The translations under genes were made by a program, and so were the position numbers. Source: Spizellomyces punctatus DAOM BR117 (taxonomy: Eukaryota; Chytridiomycota; Chytridiomycetes; Spizellomycetales; Spizellomycetaceae). Taken from it: DNA of 64,000 bases. Under the pieces are notes generated by a model, which saw nothing but the letters and a program-made list of their open reading frames with translations, was not told the origin of the DNA and searched no databases. Positions 1 through 11,500 of this stretch are shown in pieces (position 1 is the first letter of the stretch; each line of letters starts with the position of its first letter). The stretch is from positions 1,980,983 to 2,044,982 of the forward strand of contig NW_015971538.1 in the NCBI RefSeq assembly GCF_000182565.1. The letters run 5' to 3'.

Positions 1-36
1 ATTCAGGCTCATTCAGCTGATATTTTAATGATCTAG

Positions 37-1600
37 GAGAATCTCTGGGTGTCGCTCAAGCGCGGATAACATGTCGATATTTTACCGGGCAGGAGTTGGC
101 GCTTGCACTGGGGATCAACCTTTCCATTGCCCGATTAGGCTCCGTTCTGAATGACGTGGTGTCGCCTCTTATCAGTACATCCTCATATTTTGGCACTATT
201 GAAGAGGGGACGGTGGCCGCCGTGTGGATAGGTTTTGCCCTGTGCGTGTTTTCAATGCTTTCGGGGATATATGTGGTGTTGTCAGATTTCTGGTGTTGGG
301 AGGACCACGTGGATTTTGGAAGTGTAGGTGGAGTGCGGAGAAAGGATTCTATCTCGATTGTTGGACATAGGACAAGCTACCAGAGCTTGACGGATGCGGT
401 GGCGAGTGAGGCATGGAAAGGCCGAGAGTCGAAGGCGAGCGGAGGATTAGGTGGAATAATTGAAGAAGAAGATGGGAACGGAGAGCGACGACCAATCTCA
501 TTCTGGCGGAAACAGGGCGGCTATGGAGCAATTGCCGGGGTAGAGCCCTCAAATAACGAGAACATTCGAAATAGCCAATATTCGATACAATCCCGTCAAA
601 CAATCTATTCTTCTGACACGTCCTTGGACGAGCCGTCAATATCCTTACATCGATCGAGTAAATACCGCTCATCAATCATGTATATCGAAATTTTACCCGA
701 CGTACCTGAAAACTCGTCTTTTTCCCATCCCGCCGAAACTGAGCAACAGGGTTATATAGATTCCATTGATGACCAAACGGCTTCACCACCATTTCTGCAA
801 ACCCTTCCGGCTCTCCCTCTTCCATTTTGGATTCTGACTACCGCGATGATATGCTTCTACGGAGCGACCATTGGACTCATCAACGTTTCTTCCGATTTTA
901 TACATGGACAAATTCGTGTAGCACCAGGCTTTGTCGGACTCATTATGTGTCTGCCAGATTTGGTGTCCACCCTTCTGGTCCCCGTTGTTGGCGGATGGTT
1001 TGGAGACTTTGGTTTGAAAAGGAGGTGGGCAGTCGTCAGCGGTGTTGGGATTGTGTTTGTTGGGGTTTTCATGGCGTGGAGCGAAACGATCGGGGAGGGT
1101 GTGGGTGTTGTGCTTGGATTGACGGTTGTTGGTATTTGTTATGCGGTTTATTCAAGTGTAAGTGCTTGCGATGAGCTCCTTTGTTGTCAAAGCATTTTCT
1201 TACTCGCTCCTCCAAATGTACGCAGCTCTTTTGGCCGACCATTGCACTGCTTTTGCCAACGCCTCATCTTCCAACAGCTTACAGCCTTGCCACCTCTCTC
1301 CTCAACACAGGTCTAACCATATTCCCCCTCATCATTGGTGAATTTGTCGGAGCAGACCCGAGTTACACCTCAACAGTGATCTTTTTAGCTTTGGTAACGG
1401 GGCTAGGCGGACTGGTTGGTGCAATTGGATTCTGCTTTGTAGGTGAGGAGGAAGTCAATGAGGAGTTTATATGGGAAAGTAAAGGTCCTTCTTCGAGGGA
1501 AAGTGGGACTGCGCGGTGGGTGGAGAGTGGAAGGATGTTTGGGTCAGGTCCTGACCAGGTTGGAGAAGAGGTGGTGGGCGAAAAAGTAATTATTTCGTAG
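37..1600 (+). CDS. MFSD1-like major facilitator transporter (3' part)
   Basis: The gene runs in from the left edge. Exons are 37..1157 and 1226..1600 (phase-0 intron 1158..1225, GTAAGT...GCAG). The acceptor TAG at 34..36 ends an earlier intron. The first visible residues read GESLGVAQ, then GQELALALGINLSIARLGS, the TM3-4 region of MFSD1-type lysosomal dipeptide transporters (GESL.VAQ...F.GKEL...G...S.ARIGS). A long hydrophilic loop (about 290..800) separates the two six-helix halves, and a second set of membrane helices follows to residue VGAIGFCF. The tail is hydrophilic and acidic. The upstream exons with TM1-2 lie outside the window. Family assignment rests on this motif and topology. The substrate is inferred from the family only. 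Confidence 0.8.
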
Positions 1601-1959
1601 ACTATTTCGTAGAGAGTGATTTTTGATAGAAAGTGTAGTGTACAGTAAGTAATGCGTAGTGGTTATTAGTTGGCATAGGGAGACATACTTGTAGGCTGTT
1701 GCAAATGGCATCATTCAACCTGTTACAAATAGAATTCTTTGTCCATCAAGTCTGATCGCCAAGTGCGGACTTCCTGCTTTTTGGTAAGCATATACAAATG
1801 CAACAAAAGTCGAGATAGATCTGCAGCTTTGCTGCCAAGGCCAGACTCCTCGCTTTGTAAATATATTTGCAAAAAAATACTCAATATACACATGATTGCT
1901 CTCCGCATCTGAAAATACGCACATGCACAGACAGAGTTGCTGTAGCACAAATAAGGTTC
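1601..1959. other. Convergent intergenic stretch
   Basis: AT-rich 3' flanks of two converging genes (the MFSD1-like transporter from the left, the Myb/SANT gene from the right). I see no RNA gene or convincing ORF in it. Confidence 0.6.
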
Positions 1960-3829
1960 TCACGCCATAATATTGGAACTCAACGATTCCTCTTCCGTAA
2001 TGACTCCGCGGTCGTGGTCACGCTCTCGCCCATGGTCGTGGTCATCTCCAGTCAATTCCTCATCTCCCGTGTGACCACCATCCTTATCAGAACTCTCCCT
2101 CCCCTTCAATTTCTTGAGACGCTTTTCGCAAGCTCCTTCATTCCGGCCCTCCAGTCTGTCTTTAATCAGGGTCCAACGCGGCCCGACCTCTTGATATGCA
2201 TCCAGCAAGATTTCATCTTCCTCTTTACTCCAGTATGGGACCGGGCTGGAGACGTCAGAGCGACGCGACAGGACACGGAGAAAGTGTTCCTTGCATTGCC
2301 GTGTGTTCCGAGTCGGAACGAGAGATGCTACAAGTCGCCAGTTTTGGCCATGTATTTGAACGGCTTGGAGCAGGGCGTTGTCTTCTTGGTTTGTCCATGG
2401 GCGGATAGTGCGCGTGGTTGGGTTCTGTGGCGAAGGGCGTTGTGGTTCGGGTTGAGGAGGCAAAGGCGGTGGAAGTTGTACTGGGAGTGGACTTGCGGAA
2501 GGAAGTGCAGACGAAAGTGTCGTCACAGGTGTTTGATGAATGCTTGGAGGTGGAATGCCAACGTAATCTTTTGGATCAATTCTTCGCCATCGCTTTTCGC
2601 ATTGATTTGCGTCTCGGGTTTGTACATCGCGCGCTACTCGCGCCCACGTTTGTCCGTGAACGTTAACAGCATGTATAAGGCGAATCGTTTCCTCTTCGGT
2701 CCAATAGCCTGTTTTGCGTGCCTGGGGAGCATCTGGAGGTGTCGTGGTGGGCGTGGGAAGGGTATTCGGAGCAGTGTTAACATTAGGTGGAATGATCACA
2801 ATGGGTGGTGGAGGGGGTGGTGCCACAATCGGAATATTAGGCAGGTATGAAAGGCTGTGTGAAGAGGTGCGGGAAGGCCCTGACTCTTGAGAAGCAAAGC
2901 TGTTTGAGCGCGATGTACTAGCATCGTCTTTGACTTCTTTGGGTTGCTCGTCCTCTTCGCTGGACTGCTCTTCAGCTTCAGAACCAGAGCTAGAACTAGT
3001 GCTCGAATACTCTGGCTGAGGAATCCGACCTTGCCGTCCGTTTCGAGGATCGGGTCGGTTAACATACTGCCGTTCCAAAGGCTTATCAAAAAACTTTGGC
3101 TCAGATTTCATCTGCTCAGAGTCAGAAGTATCGGTTGACGAAGGATAAATCGGTTTTAAAAGTCGCGCATGTTTTCTGTGGGCCCTTTTCAGCGAGTGAG
3201 AAGCTTGTGGGTATCTGTGACCTGACTTGCGCGCAGGTTTGGTTGCGCCTTCTGAAGAGTCGGAAAACGCAGTGCTGCCCGAGGAGGATGAAGGTGAAGA
3301 AATGTATTCCCGATGTTTTTTGTTTCCCTTATGATTAAGTTTTTCTTTGAGCTCTCTGCGATGTTTCCGGTCCACGCGTTTGTGCCAGCGTTCTCCCACA
3401 TCTATGAAAGGACTATTTCGTTAACCCCCAGTCGACAAACCAAAAGAACAAGCTATTCAAGAGCTCACCAGGAATCTTTTCATGACATCCATTTGGGTAG
3501 CCGTGTTCATCGATCGCGTCCCTCCGCCGCTTTCCTCCCCCAATGGACGCCAAATCCCGATGTTTTCCATCCTCGCCACGGTCCTCCTCGTAATAATATG
3601 GTCTACCTGAATACGCTTCCCATCCCGGCGGACCACCACCGTAAGCGTATGCCGGGTGCATACCGGGTGGAGGATATGGTATGTATGGACTGTGAGGTGG
3701 TGGGGGCGGATACCATGACGGAAAACCATCATACCAATGTCTGTCATATGGTATATGGAAAGGAGGTAAGTTGACTTGGACAGCTGCCTCTCGAGTTCCT
3801 TTGGGTTGAAGGCCAGAAATATCGTTCAT
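1960..3829 (-). CDS. Three-repeat Myb/SANT DNA-binding protein
   Basis: Two exons: 3469..3829 and 1960..3401, joined by a 67-nt phase-1 intron (GTGAGC...CATAG). Length about 600 aa. The ATG at 3829 is the first in frame (GCA ATG AAC). The N-terminal exon is Pro/Tyr/Gly-rich low-complexity sequence. The middle is Ser/acidic-rich, then a Pro tract. Three SANT/Myb repeats follow at roughly residues 352-395 (YWTEEE...W.RVARDV), 455-499 (PWTNQED...WRLVASLV) and 509-554 (YWSKEED...WTLIKDRL). Each has the spaced tryptophans and an RNANQCEKRW-like third helix. The repeats are separated by long linkers rather than packed as in c-Myb, so this is a Myb-like/SNAPC4-type arrangement. It is probably a nuclear transcription regulator. 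The acidic C-tail is rich in Asp/His/Arg. The ortholog is not identified. Confidence 0.85.
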
Positions 3830-4565
3830 TGCAATGACCCCAACGACATTCAAAAGTCTTGATTCCGCGTTTTGTCAAAAAGACAGAGCGGGCGACAAGA
3901 GAAGCAAGGCTAAAAAGGATTGCCGTGGCAGAGGCGACAGCGCAGTTCAATATACGTGAGTGCGACGTTACAGGGCCTTACGCGGAGCTGAGCAACGCAG
4001 CGGGGCGTCGTCGGTCGACAATGGGGGAGGTTCACGTTCCCCGGACCAAGCCGGTTTCGCGTGAAAAAAGGCGGTGATACAAAGGGGACGGCGGCGGGGG
4101 GACGAGAGGGCGGGGGGCCAGCTGGCCGGGCGGGCGAGCGGGGGGGGAGGCGGTGTTTTGGGAGGGCACAAGTGTGGGTGTACGCGACATTTGCGTGCGT
4201 GGCACAGCGGATTAGGTCAGAGTGTCCGAGGGCAGGGAGTAGGAAGGAAGGAGGGGGGGATGGGGGGGTGAGGGCGGGGGTGCGGGGGAGTTGAACGTTG
4301 TCCAGCCAATTGGAGGCCGGAACCAGGAGCGGGGACCGTGGCATGAAATTCAGGGCCGAATTCCGTCAGTTTTCTTGTACGTCTCCCCCATCCGATCAGG
4401 GGCGCTCTCTCAAAAACTGCATTGAACTGCTAGAAAAGAAATTTGTATCATCTGTCAAAATGATTGCTTCCGCCTCCTCCTACCGCCGTCTTTCTTGCTG
4501 GACGACTGCAAAATGGAATCGCTCGACTACAATTACAAAAAAAAAGACACCCGAGCACTTGCGGA
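3830..4565. other. GC-rich promoter region with long G runs
   Basis: Upstream region of the Myb/SANT gene. From about 4060 to 4290 the plus strand is extremely G-rich, with clusters at 4083..4156 and 4253..4288 made of runs of 5-9 G separated by 1-4 bases. The surrounding genome is near 50% GC. No ORF here looks coding. Confidence 0.6.
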
Positions 4566-4639
4566 TGGTCTCTGCCAGGTTCGAACTGGCGACCTTCAGT
4601 GTGTTAGACTGATGTGATAACCAACTACACCAAGAGACC
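4566..4639 (-). tRNA. tRNA-Val (AAC)
   Basis: Read on the minus strand this folds as a 74-nt cloverleaf. Acceptor GGTCTCT pairs with AGAGACC. The D arm is GTG...CAC with GGTT in the loop. The anticodon arm TCAGT/ACTGA encloses loop CTAACAC (anticodon AAC). The T arm GCCAG/CTGGC encloses TTCGAAC, and the discriminator is A. No intron and no encoded CCA, as expected of a eukaryotic nuclear tRNA gene. Confidence 0.95.
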
Positions 4640-4860
4640 TGTGATTACTGCAGGAGGATTCCATGATCAGATTGAAGCCATCCTTAATAAAACAGTTAGG
4701 GCCATGCCACCATGGTTTTGGAGAACAGCGGGCGTGATGGTGACATAATTGGCTGCTAAACAAAAGCTATGGCCCGATCAACAAGAGCACAGCAGCAGAA
4801 TCCAAACCTCAAGATTGATCTTCCGTGCCACCAAAGGGACACGGTGTATTTACATAGCTA

Positions 4861-6411
4861 TTACTGCAACTGACACTCTTTGACCAATTCCACGGGCACA
4901 AACTGTCCAATGTGCTTTTTAAACTCTGAAAGAGAGCACCAGCTGAGATCACACCATTCGACGTCAAGAGGTTCGCCGTTATACAGAACGCGAACAAAGA
5001 GAGCTTCGTGGTCCACCTTCGCCTGCTTCCACAATTCAATCAGAATGTTAGATGCATAAGGAGGCCAATTCATCTGTCGCCCTCGGGCTCCAAGAGCCCC
5101 CAATAATGGAGCAACGGTTGTATCATGGCCGGAATAAAGGGAAAAATGCACGCGATCTTCATTCCTCTGTTCATGAGCCTCCATCAGATTCCGTATTTCT
5201 CGAAGCCAATCTCCAATTGAGATGGTGACAAGCTCTTTGGCGAAAGGGCCTTCGGCAAACAGCCTCTTGGTCTCCCAGTTTCCATTCTCAAAGATCTGTT
5301 CAGCCATCTCACTCGTAACGCAATCTCCGTTGATTGCACGGCCTGGACTGCAGGGCAGCGGCTTATTGTTGCAGGTGCGACCTGCAATGACATCGAAATA
5401 TCTGTCAAATGAACGGTAATTGGCCGAATCCCAGAGCTCTTCCGTTCCCATGATCTCATCCAAGCGCTTACGAAGCCCTTCATTGCGCGTCAAATACGAA
5501 GACCACTCTACGTCTTGCCCCTGGTTATCGTGCCATAGCTGAGTAACGCGAGGGCAGGCCTCGGTATTCGGAACCATTGTTTCAATGCGAAGGGGCACGG
5601 TTTTAACAACAACAGGTTGACGTGATATACTGACTCGCGAATTCATGCCAGCCAAAAGGGCCTCAGCCGACTGTTGTGTTCGCCTCAAGAGAAAGTTGAT
5701 GAAAAGTTGCCAGTACCGCCGGTGTAAGTAGTTGCTTACCATACGTCGGTAGATCTGACCTTGATGGAACCCTTTCGGATGAGATGCTTGTAAATATCAC
5801 CGAATGCTTTGCCGAGTTTAATCTGCTGTTTTGCCCCCTTCGGTGTCAACTGGCCAGGAGCACAGCTTCCCGACCAGATAGCGGCACTGAAAGGGTTATC
5901 ACCTGGAACTGACATATGTAAAGCTGTCTGGAGTTTTCCCCTTCCATTATTGAAACCGGGAGCGGGGATGTTCTGGTCCAGAGAAGCACATTCCCAAGTG
6001 ACGTTCTCATAGGGTAAAACTACAAAAACTCAAAGCTGCAGCCGAGTTGAACTCATTGCCGCACACTCCTCCCTAACCTGCGATGGGCGACCTATCGCCG
6101 TGGCGAATCACAGCAATCGTTTGCAACAGTTTGGCGTCTTTCTATAAACAAGTGTGAAGAATCAGCTGCCCCTGCCCGGCATATACGGGTAAGGTTGGAC
6201 GTACGGGCCGCTTGTACGTTTCAACATCGGGCGTACGGGCGTGGCAATAAGCAAATTCTGGTCCCTTGCTCTCCCGGCCCTCCCATAGCGTCTGGTCAGA
6301 TTCTTGTTGGACAACAAGTGGAACGTACAGCCCGTGCGCCAGAAGAGCACTTCCTATAAAGAAAAATAGTACCACAGATAGGACGATTACTGAACTCCTT
6401 GTGATGAGCAT
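4861..6411 (-). CDS. Membrane-anchored histidine acid phosphatase (2-phosphoxylose phosphatase-like)
   Basis: Four exons: 6205..6411, 6078..6141, 5740..6019, 4861..5683; 457 aa. Intron phases fit (0, 1, 2). The N-terminus has one hydrophobic segment right after a short basic stretch (type II signal anchor), so the catalytic domain should be lumenal. The histidine-phosphatase motif RHGDRSP contains the nucleophile His83. The HD proton-donor motif is SGHDTT (His370/Asp371). Between them VLPYENVTWEC, CAPGQLTPKG and RSTDV.RTQQSAEALLAG match the PXYLP1/acid-phosphatase branch. In animals PXYLP1 removes the 2-phosphate from xylose of the proteoglycan linker; the fungal substrate is unknown. The start at 6411 was chosen because it sits just before the anchor; an ATG at 6465 is also in frame. 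It is divergent from the next gene, with about 120 bp between starts. Confidence 0.85.
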
Positions 6412-6534
6412 TGCTGAACAATTGCAGATAAGTTGGAAAGTTGCATTACGTGATATCTCGACCATGACACACAATGAGTCAATTAGCACGTTCAACCAAG
6501 CCCTTCGTTCGCTTGACCAAAGCTGCCAAAGAAA
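6412..6534. promoter_or_regulatory. Short divergent promoter
   Basis: About 123 bp separate the start codons of the minus-strand phosphatase and the plus-strand helical-repeat gene, so both must start transcription inside or beside this interval. I see no clear TATA box. Confidence 0.5.
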
Positions 6535-8375
6535 ATGCTTCGCGTTGCTTCAAGAATAAAGCATATTCGAAGGTATGCGCATTCAAACACACAAGGTTTG
6601 TCTTATAGCTGATTGTGGAGTAGTCGTTAGTATATTGGTCGGCTCTGTATCAACTACCCCTCTTTGCGTAAGGTCGGTCACAGTCAGGATCCAGCAGCGC
6701 CATCACTGAGCCAAATCCCGACACCTTCAAGCCTTCTGAACGGAAAGTGAACTCTGACAGATCTGAACCGCACTCGCAGGCGACGCCTTCAACACATATC
6801 CCTCCCAGAGCTATCGTCAAAAGTCCCAGACTAGCTAGTAGTGCCACGCAAGATGCAACCCAACCTCAACCACGGACACATACTGCTCCTACAGGGCCTC
6901 TTACCAAAGATCAGTTGCGTCAAACCCAAGGAACGGGTCAGCAACGAAAGCCATTTGCCCGTAAAAGGCGCACGAAAAAAGGACCTGCTGATGAAATATG
7001 GGCTATATTTCAGAAAGTGACCGGTGGGTCCGGCAAATCTCCTCAATCCCACGACAGATCCACCCAGCCAGAGAGGTACCCCAAATCGACTGCTGGCAAA
7101 AGCAATTTTCATCACGAACAGAACACAAATAATGTCCATACCCATCCCATAACCAACTCAAAGGAAATCCAACCAAAGCTCAACCTGACTGCCATACAAA
7201 ACCTTCGCAAAAAACTGCACTCAGAGATAATTCCTGCAAATGGCATGTGGGCCGCCTATCGGAAAGTGGAACGTAAAGGAAGTCTTTATAAGCTAAAGCG
7301 CAAGGACTTCCTCCGCATATTCCGTCTCCTCGCCGGAGGCCCTCTGGGTGATTCCGGACCCCCACGCGCACAGGCGGAAAAGGCGTTGACGATCCTTAAG
7401 CAGTTTCAAAATGATGCATACCATATGCCGACTCATGAAATCTTAAAATATGTCATGACTTCGTGTGCCCGGGCTGGAATGGCAAAGGAGGTAGATAGAC
7501 TCGCTTCGATGCTTGATCATTTGGCGGGCCGGGATGTTTTGCACAAGCAACACGTTACTTCCTTAATGGTTACAGCAAGCGCTGTTTCCGGCGATCTTGT
7601 ATCCGCTGAGAAGAAAATTAACGATATGGACCTGAAACGACTATTACCGATCGCTCACGCAGCGTTGGTTCAAGCCTATGCGAAAGCGAATGACGAAATC
7701 AACATGATCAAGCACTTTAATATCCTAGGAGAGGACGTCAGATACGGATCCGATGCTAGAAATTGGGGAATCGCGGCGAGCAGTGCTCTATTCGATTTTT
7801 ACTTGCGGAAAGACGTTGGCAAACTTTCAATCTTCCGTGCTCAAATGGGTGCGATTGAGAGACGGGGTATGCTGACCTCGAAGGAAATACTGGCAGGAGC
7901 GATCAGGGTATACTCAAAATGGGGTCAATTTGAGTATGCAAAGGCACTGTGGCGGCTTGTGCCGCGTGTGTCCATGACGGTAGATATTTGCAAGACAGGG
8001 TTGGAAATGGCAGCAGCTGCACATGACGCCCCTTTGGCATGGGAATGCTATGAAGCCCTTGCTGTACTGATTCCTCGCATAGGGTCAGATGACTGCGTCG
8101 CTATCCTAAAAGCACACGGACTACATTTGACTATCAACAGTGTAGTGCAAGCCTTAGAAAAGATACAAGTCCCCTTTGGGCAACGCCATGCTGAAACCAT
8201 TCTTCAGGGATGCTGTACACTCGGCGATGCTAAGAGCGTTACGATGGTGCTTGATGAGATAAAAGCAAGAGACTGGGCCACTGAAGCTACACGCAAGCTG
8301 GTCGAAGAATTTCGGCCCAAGCCCGAACCTTTCGCATTCTTGCGAGAACTTCCTGCAGACGGTGAGCTCTTTTAA
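6535..8375 (+). CDS. Mitochondrial PPR-like helical-repeat protein
   Basis: The long exon runs to 8375, but its frame has no ATG before the conserved part. A 38-nt first exon at 6535..6572 supplies MLRVASRIKHIR, an Arg-rich amphipathic presequence, followed by donor AG|GTATGC. The acceptor with correct phase is after 6694. Total about 570 aa. After a basic, disordered region (about residues 30-170), the rest is alpha-helical with PPR-like spacing, e.g. ILKYVMTSCARAGMAKEVDRL and ALVQAYAKANDEINMI. It is probably a mitochondrial RNA-binding or translation/assembly factor. It is tail-to-tail with the giant PPR gene, 199 bp apart. The first-exon junction is the least certain part. The exact family is not recognised. 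Confidence 0.7.
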
Positions 8376-8574
8376 ATAATCAAGTTACATTGATTTCTCC
8401 ATACAATGATGATATTCAAGTCGCCAGTGCAGCCATAGTGCTTGATTATTGGCCGCTGTCCTACACTTCGTCCCATGGATTCTCAAATGTATATCAACCG
8501 GCTATATTTATTACGTGCACTCGGGCCAATGTCAATTGAATATTTACAGATGATGTATATGAATAAATAAAATA

Positions 8575-11500
8575 CTACTTATTACCCCTTGGATGTCTGA
8601 GCTTTTTGGGAATCCTTTGCTTTGGAGGTACTAATCCTGCCTCATGTGCACGGCTTTCTTTACCCAACAGTCTATCTGGAGGGAGGAGGCCAGTTTCACC
8701 CTCCGGGTCTGTTCCCGTCAACGATTTCATCCATGGTCTTCTCTCCAACCTTGGGTGCTCCTTGTCTAACGAACGACGGGGGTACATGTCCCCCCCAGTA
8801 CCAATGAGAAGAGTTTTTCTTGGTTTGCGGCCAAACCGCGTATCCCCTATATCGGGCACTTGAGTATCGTTCGCCTTCAAAGGAAGCACGAGTTCTTCCC
8901 ATACGGACTTCGCGCCGGGTACATCGAGTGTCTGTGCTCTTTCCCCAAGCTTTGTTAGGAGGTCTCTCTCCACTATTTCGAATCCGTGCTGTTTCGTCCG
9001 CATGAGCACTTTTTCCGCTCCGGGAAGGTCCTTTGCCATCACGTATGCCCAGCAAAGTCCAAACCACGTATTTCTGTCGGGATTTAATCCATCGTGTTGA
9101 ATCTGATCCATCCACCGCTCGGCCCGATCAGTTCTTCCCATCTGTCCCCAGCCTTCCATGATGTGATTGTACTGCACAATGGTTGGCAATATCTTTGTTG
9201 TTTTCATGACGCCAATATACATCTCCGCACTATCCTGATCCCAAGAACGGGCATGCTCTTCGACCAGAGTTTCGAGAGCTTTTCGCGACGGCAGCCGCTC
9301 GAGCTCTTGGGTGAGATCGTTGAAAAATCTGCGGGCGACCTGCAAATCACGTGGCGTCCCTCGTCGTGCATGACGCTGGATTATTTCGTCAAACGTTTCT
9401 GGCTGAAGGACCGGGAGCTTATTCGCTTCTTTGATTGCCAAGTACACCTCCTCCATTTTCCTGAATTCTCCAAGCTCGGACCAATATTTCAAGAGGATTT
9501 CATGAACCTTTGTATCCCACACCAATTTTCGCGTAGGACCCACGCTACGGTAGAGCTGACCGGCTGCATCCAAGTTTCCTTCGCTTTTGAAGTTTGCCAC
9601 CATATCGAGAAGGAAAGGGCGCAACCTCTCGCGTCGATAGCCGAGTTCAAATACCAGATCATACGCCACTCGAATTCCACCATGATCTTTAGCAATGGCG
9701 GCCTTCTTTAATATATTGCCCACCGTTCTAAGCGAGACTGGAGGAGGCATTGGCTTGTCTGCTTTTTCCCAGTCGGCTATAACATCCTTCACGACTTGAA
9801 TCGCAGTTTCAAGCGTCATATGATCATCGTTCAGGTACTTTTCAAAATACTCTCGCAGATATTCCGGACGCGGTGGAATGCCCATACTGTTCATGATTTT
9901 CCGCATATTCGTCGCACCAGCGATATCATCGGTTCGCACCAGTAGATCGAACAGTAGCTGATAACATAGCGATTCCGGTACTACGCCTTCTTTGACCCAT
10001 CTCGCCCACGCCTTCTGGGCACCGGCAACATCCAATGCCCTATGGCACACCTTCAGCAGCGTTTGTAGTGACAGAGAACCGCATTTTATGCCTGTTCGAC
10101 GCAGTTGTTCCAGTGCCCTTTCCAGCTCGGTAACTTCAAGGGCATTGCCCTCTTCCATGACGTAAATCTCAACTAGCCGACAGAACATGTCCTCGTCAAA
10201 GGGAATACCGGCATTAATCACGCGACGCATGATTACTTCGAATTTTTGATCGCTTAAGTCCTGCACCACCGCTCTGATGAATATGTCCGTAAGAGCAGGC
10301 GGTACTGGCCGACCCGCAGCCACCAAAATGCGGGTCATCTTTACAGCATTCCGGACATCCTTATCCTCGCTCACCCGAGTAATGGCCATACTAAGTAGGT
10401 CATCGGCCAATTTGACTTCGCCAATCATCTCCAAAATCCAGGCGATACGGGCGATTGTGACGTGGTGTGACTTCAATGCTAGCGTTTTCACCTGACTTTG
10501 CAGGCATGGCAAGCCGCTGGGACTCTTCATCATCGCTTTCAGCACTTTTTTCAATAGATCCCGACCGCCTTTCAACTCTGGTCTGTTTAACACCCCAAGA
10601 GCGAGCTTCCAAAGAAGGAAGGGAGGTATCGACTCGGATGCATTCTCCAGCTTGCAAAAGATTGATCCAGCTTCTTCATATTTCTTGTTTTCCAATGCTG
10701 TGATGAGTGCAGCAGTTGTATCGGCTACATCAGGCTGCTCAACAAACGCGGTTCCATCATCTCGCTCGAGCTGCCCTGGTAGTAGATCTTTAGCATGTTT
10801 CTCGAAAATAGTCTTGGGTTCACCATCTTTAAAATTAAATTCGATGGAGCGGATCGACCGATCCACATCGTCGTGCTCTAGATTTTCAAAGCTAAGAGCT
10901 TTGGAAATTGGCGGATCACCGTTCTTCCAAGCAGAAAGCTCTCGCCTAATGCTAGGCACGTCCTTGTCCCGAGAAGACATACAAAGTCTTTCAATCACGT
11001 CAAGGGACCATCTTTCTAATTGCGGATCATTGAGACAACGCCATTCCACAAAAGCAAACTTGTATAACTTCCACGCAGTCAGGCAGTCCCTTTCTCGCTC
11101 TAATGCGGTCATAATCATCGTGTATGCCGGGACGCTGAGATCGTGGCTTGCTGCAACAGAGTGACGTAATAATAAAGCTGAGAGTGCTGGCCGATGCGCC
11201 CGATACATCCTCATCGCGAGGTTCAGATAGAAGCGCTGGTCAAAGGCAGTTACATGACCAGAAATCTCCGTCAGGAGCTCATGAATTGCCGATGTTCTTT
11301 GTTCGAGGAGACAAGCATGCATCAAAGCAGTAACGGTGCTGCCATGGAGTGTACAGAATTCCCTCGCATCTTGTGAAACCTCTTCTTCCCGCCATCTTTT
11401 CATTTGCTCAAAGGTACCCAATGCTCCCTCAATATCGCCCAAGCTATTCTTCAAATATATGGTTCTGTCATACATCTTAGCAGTTCTGCCCGAGGTGTCG

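Noticed and set aside
4061-4294. Gly/Arg-rich ORFs in the G-run region
   Set aside because: Composition follows directly from the G runs; there is no start context or domain.
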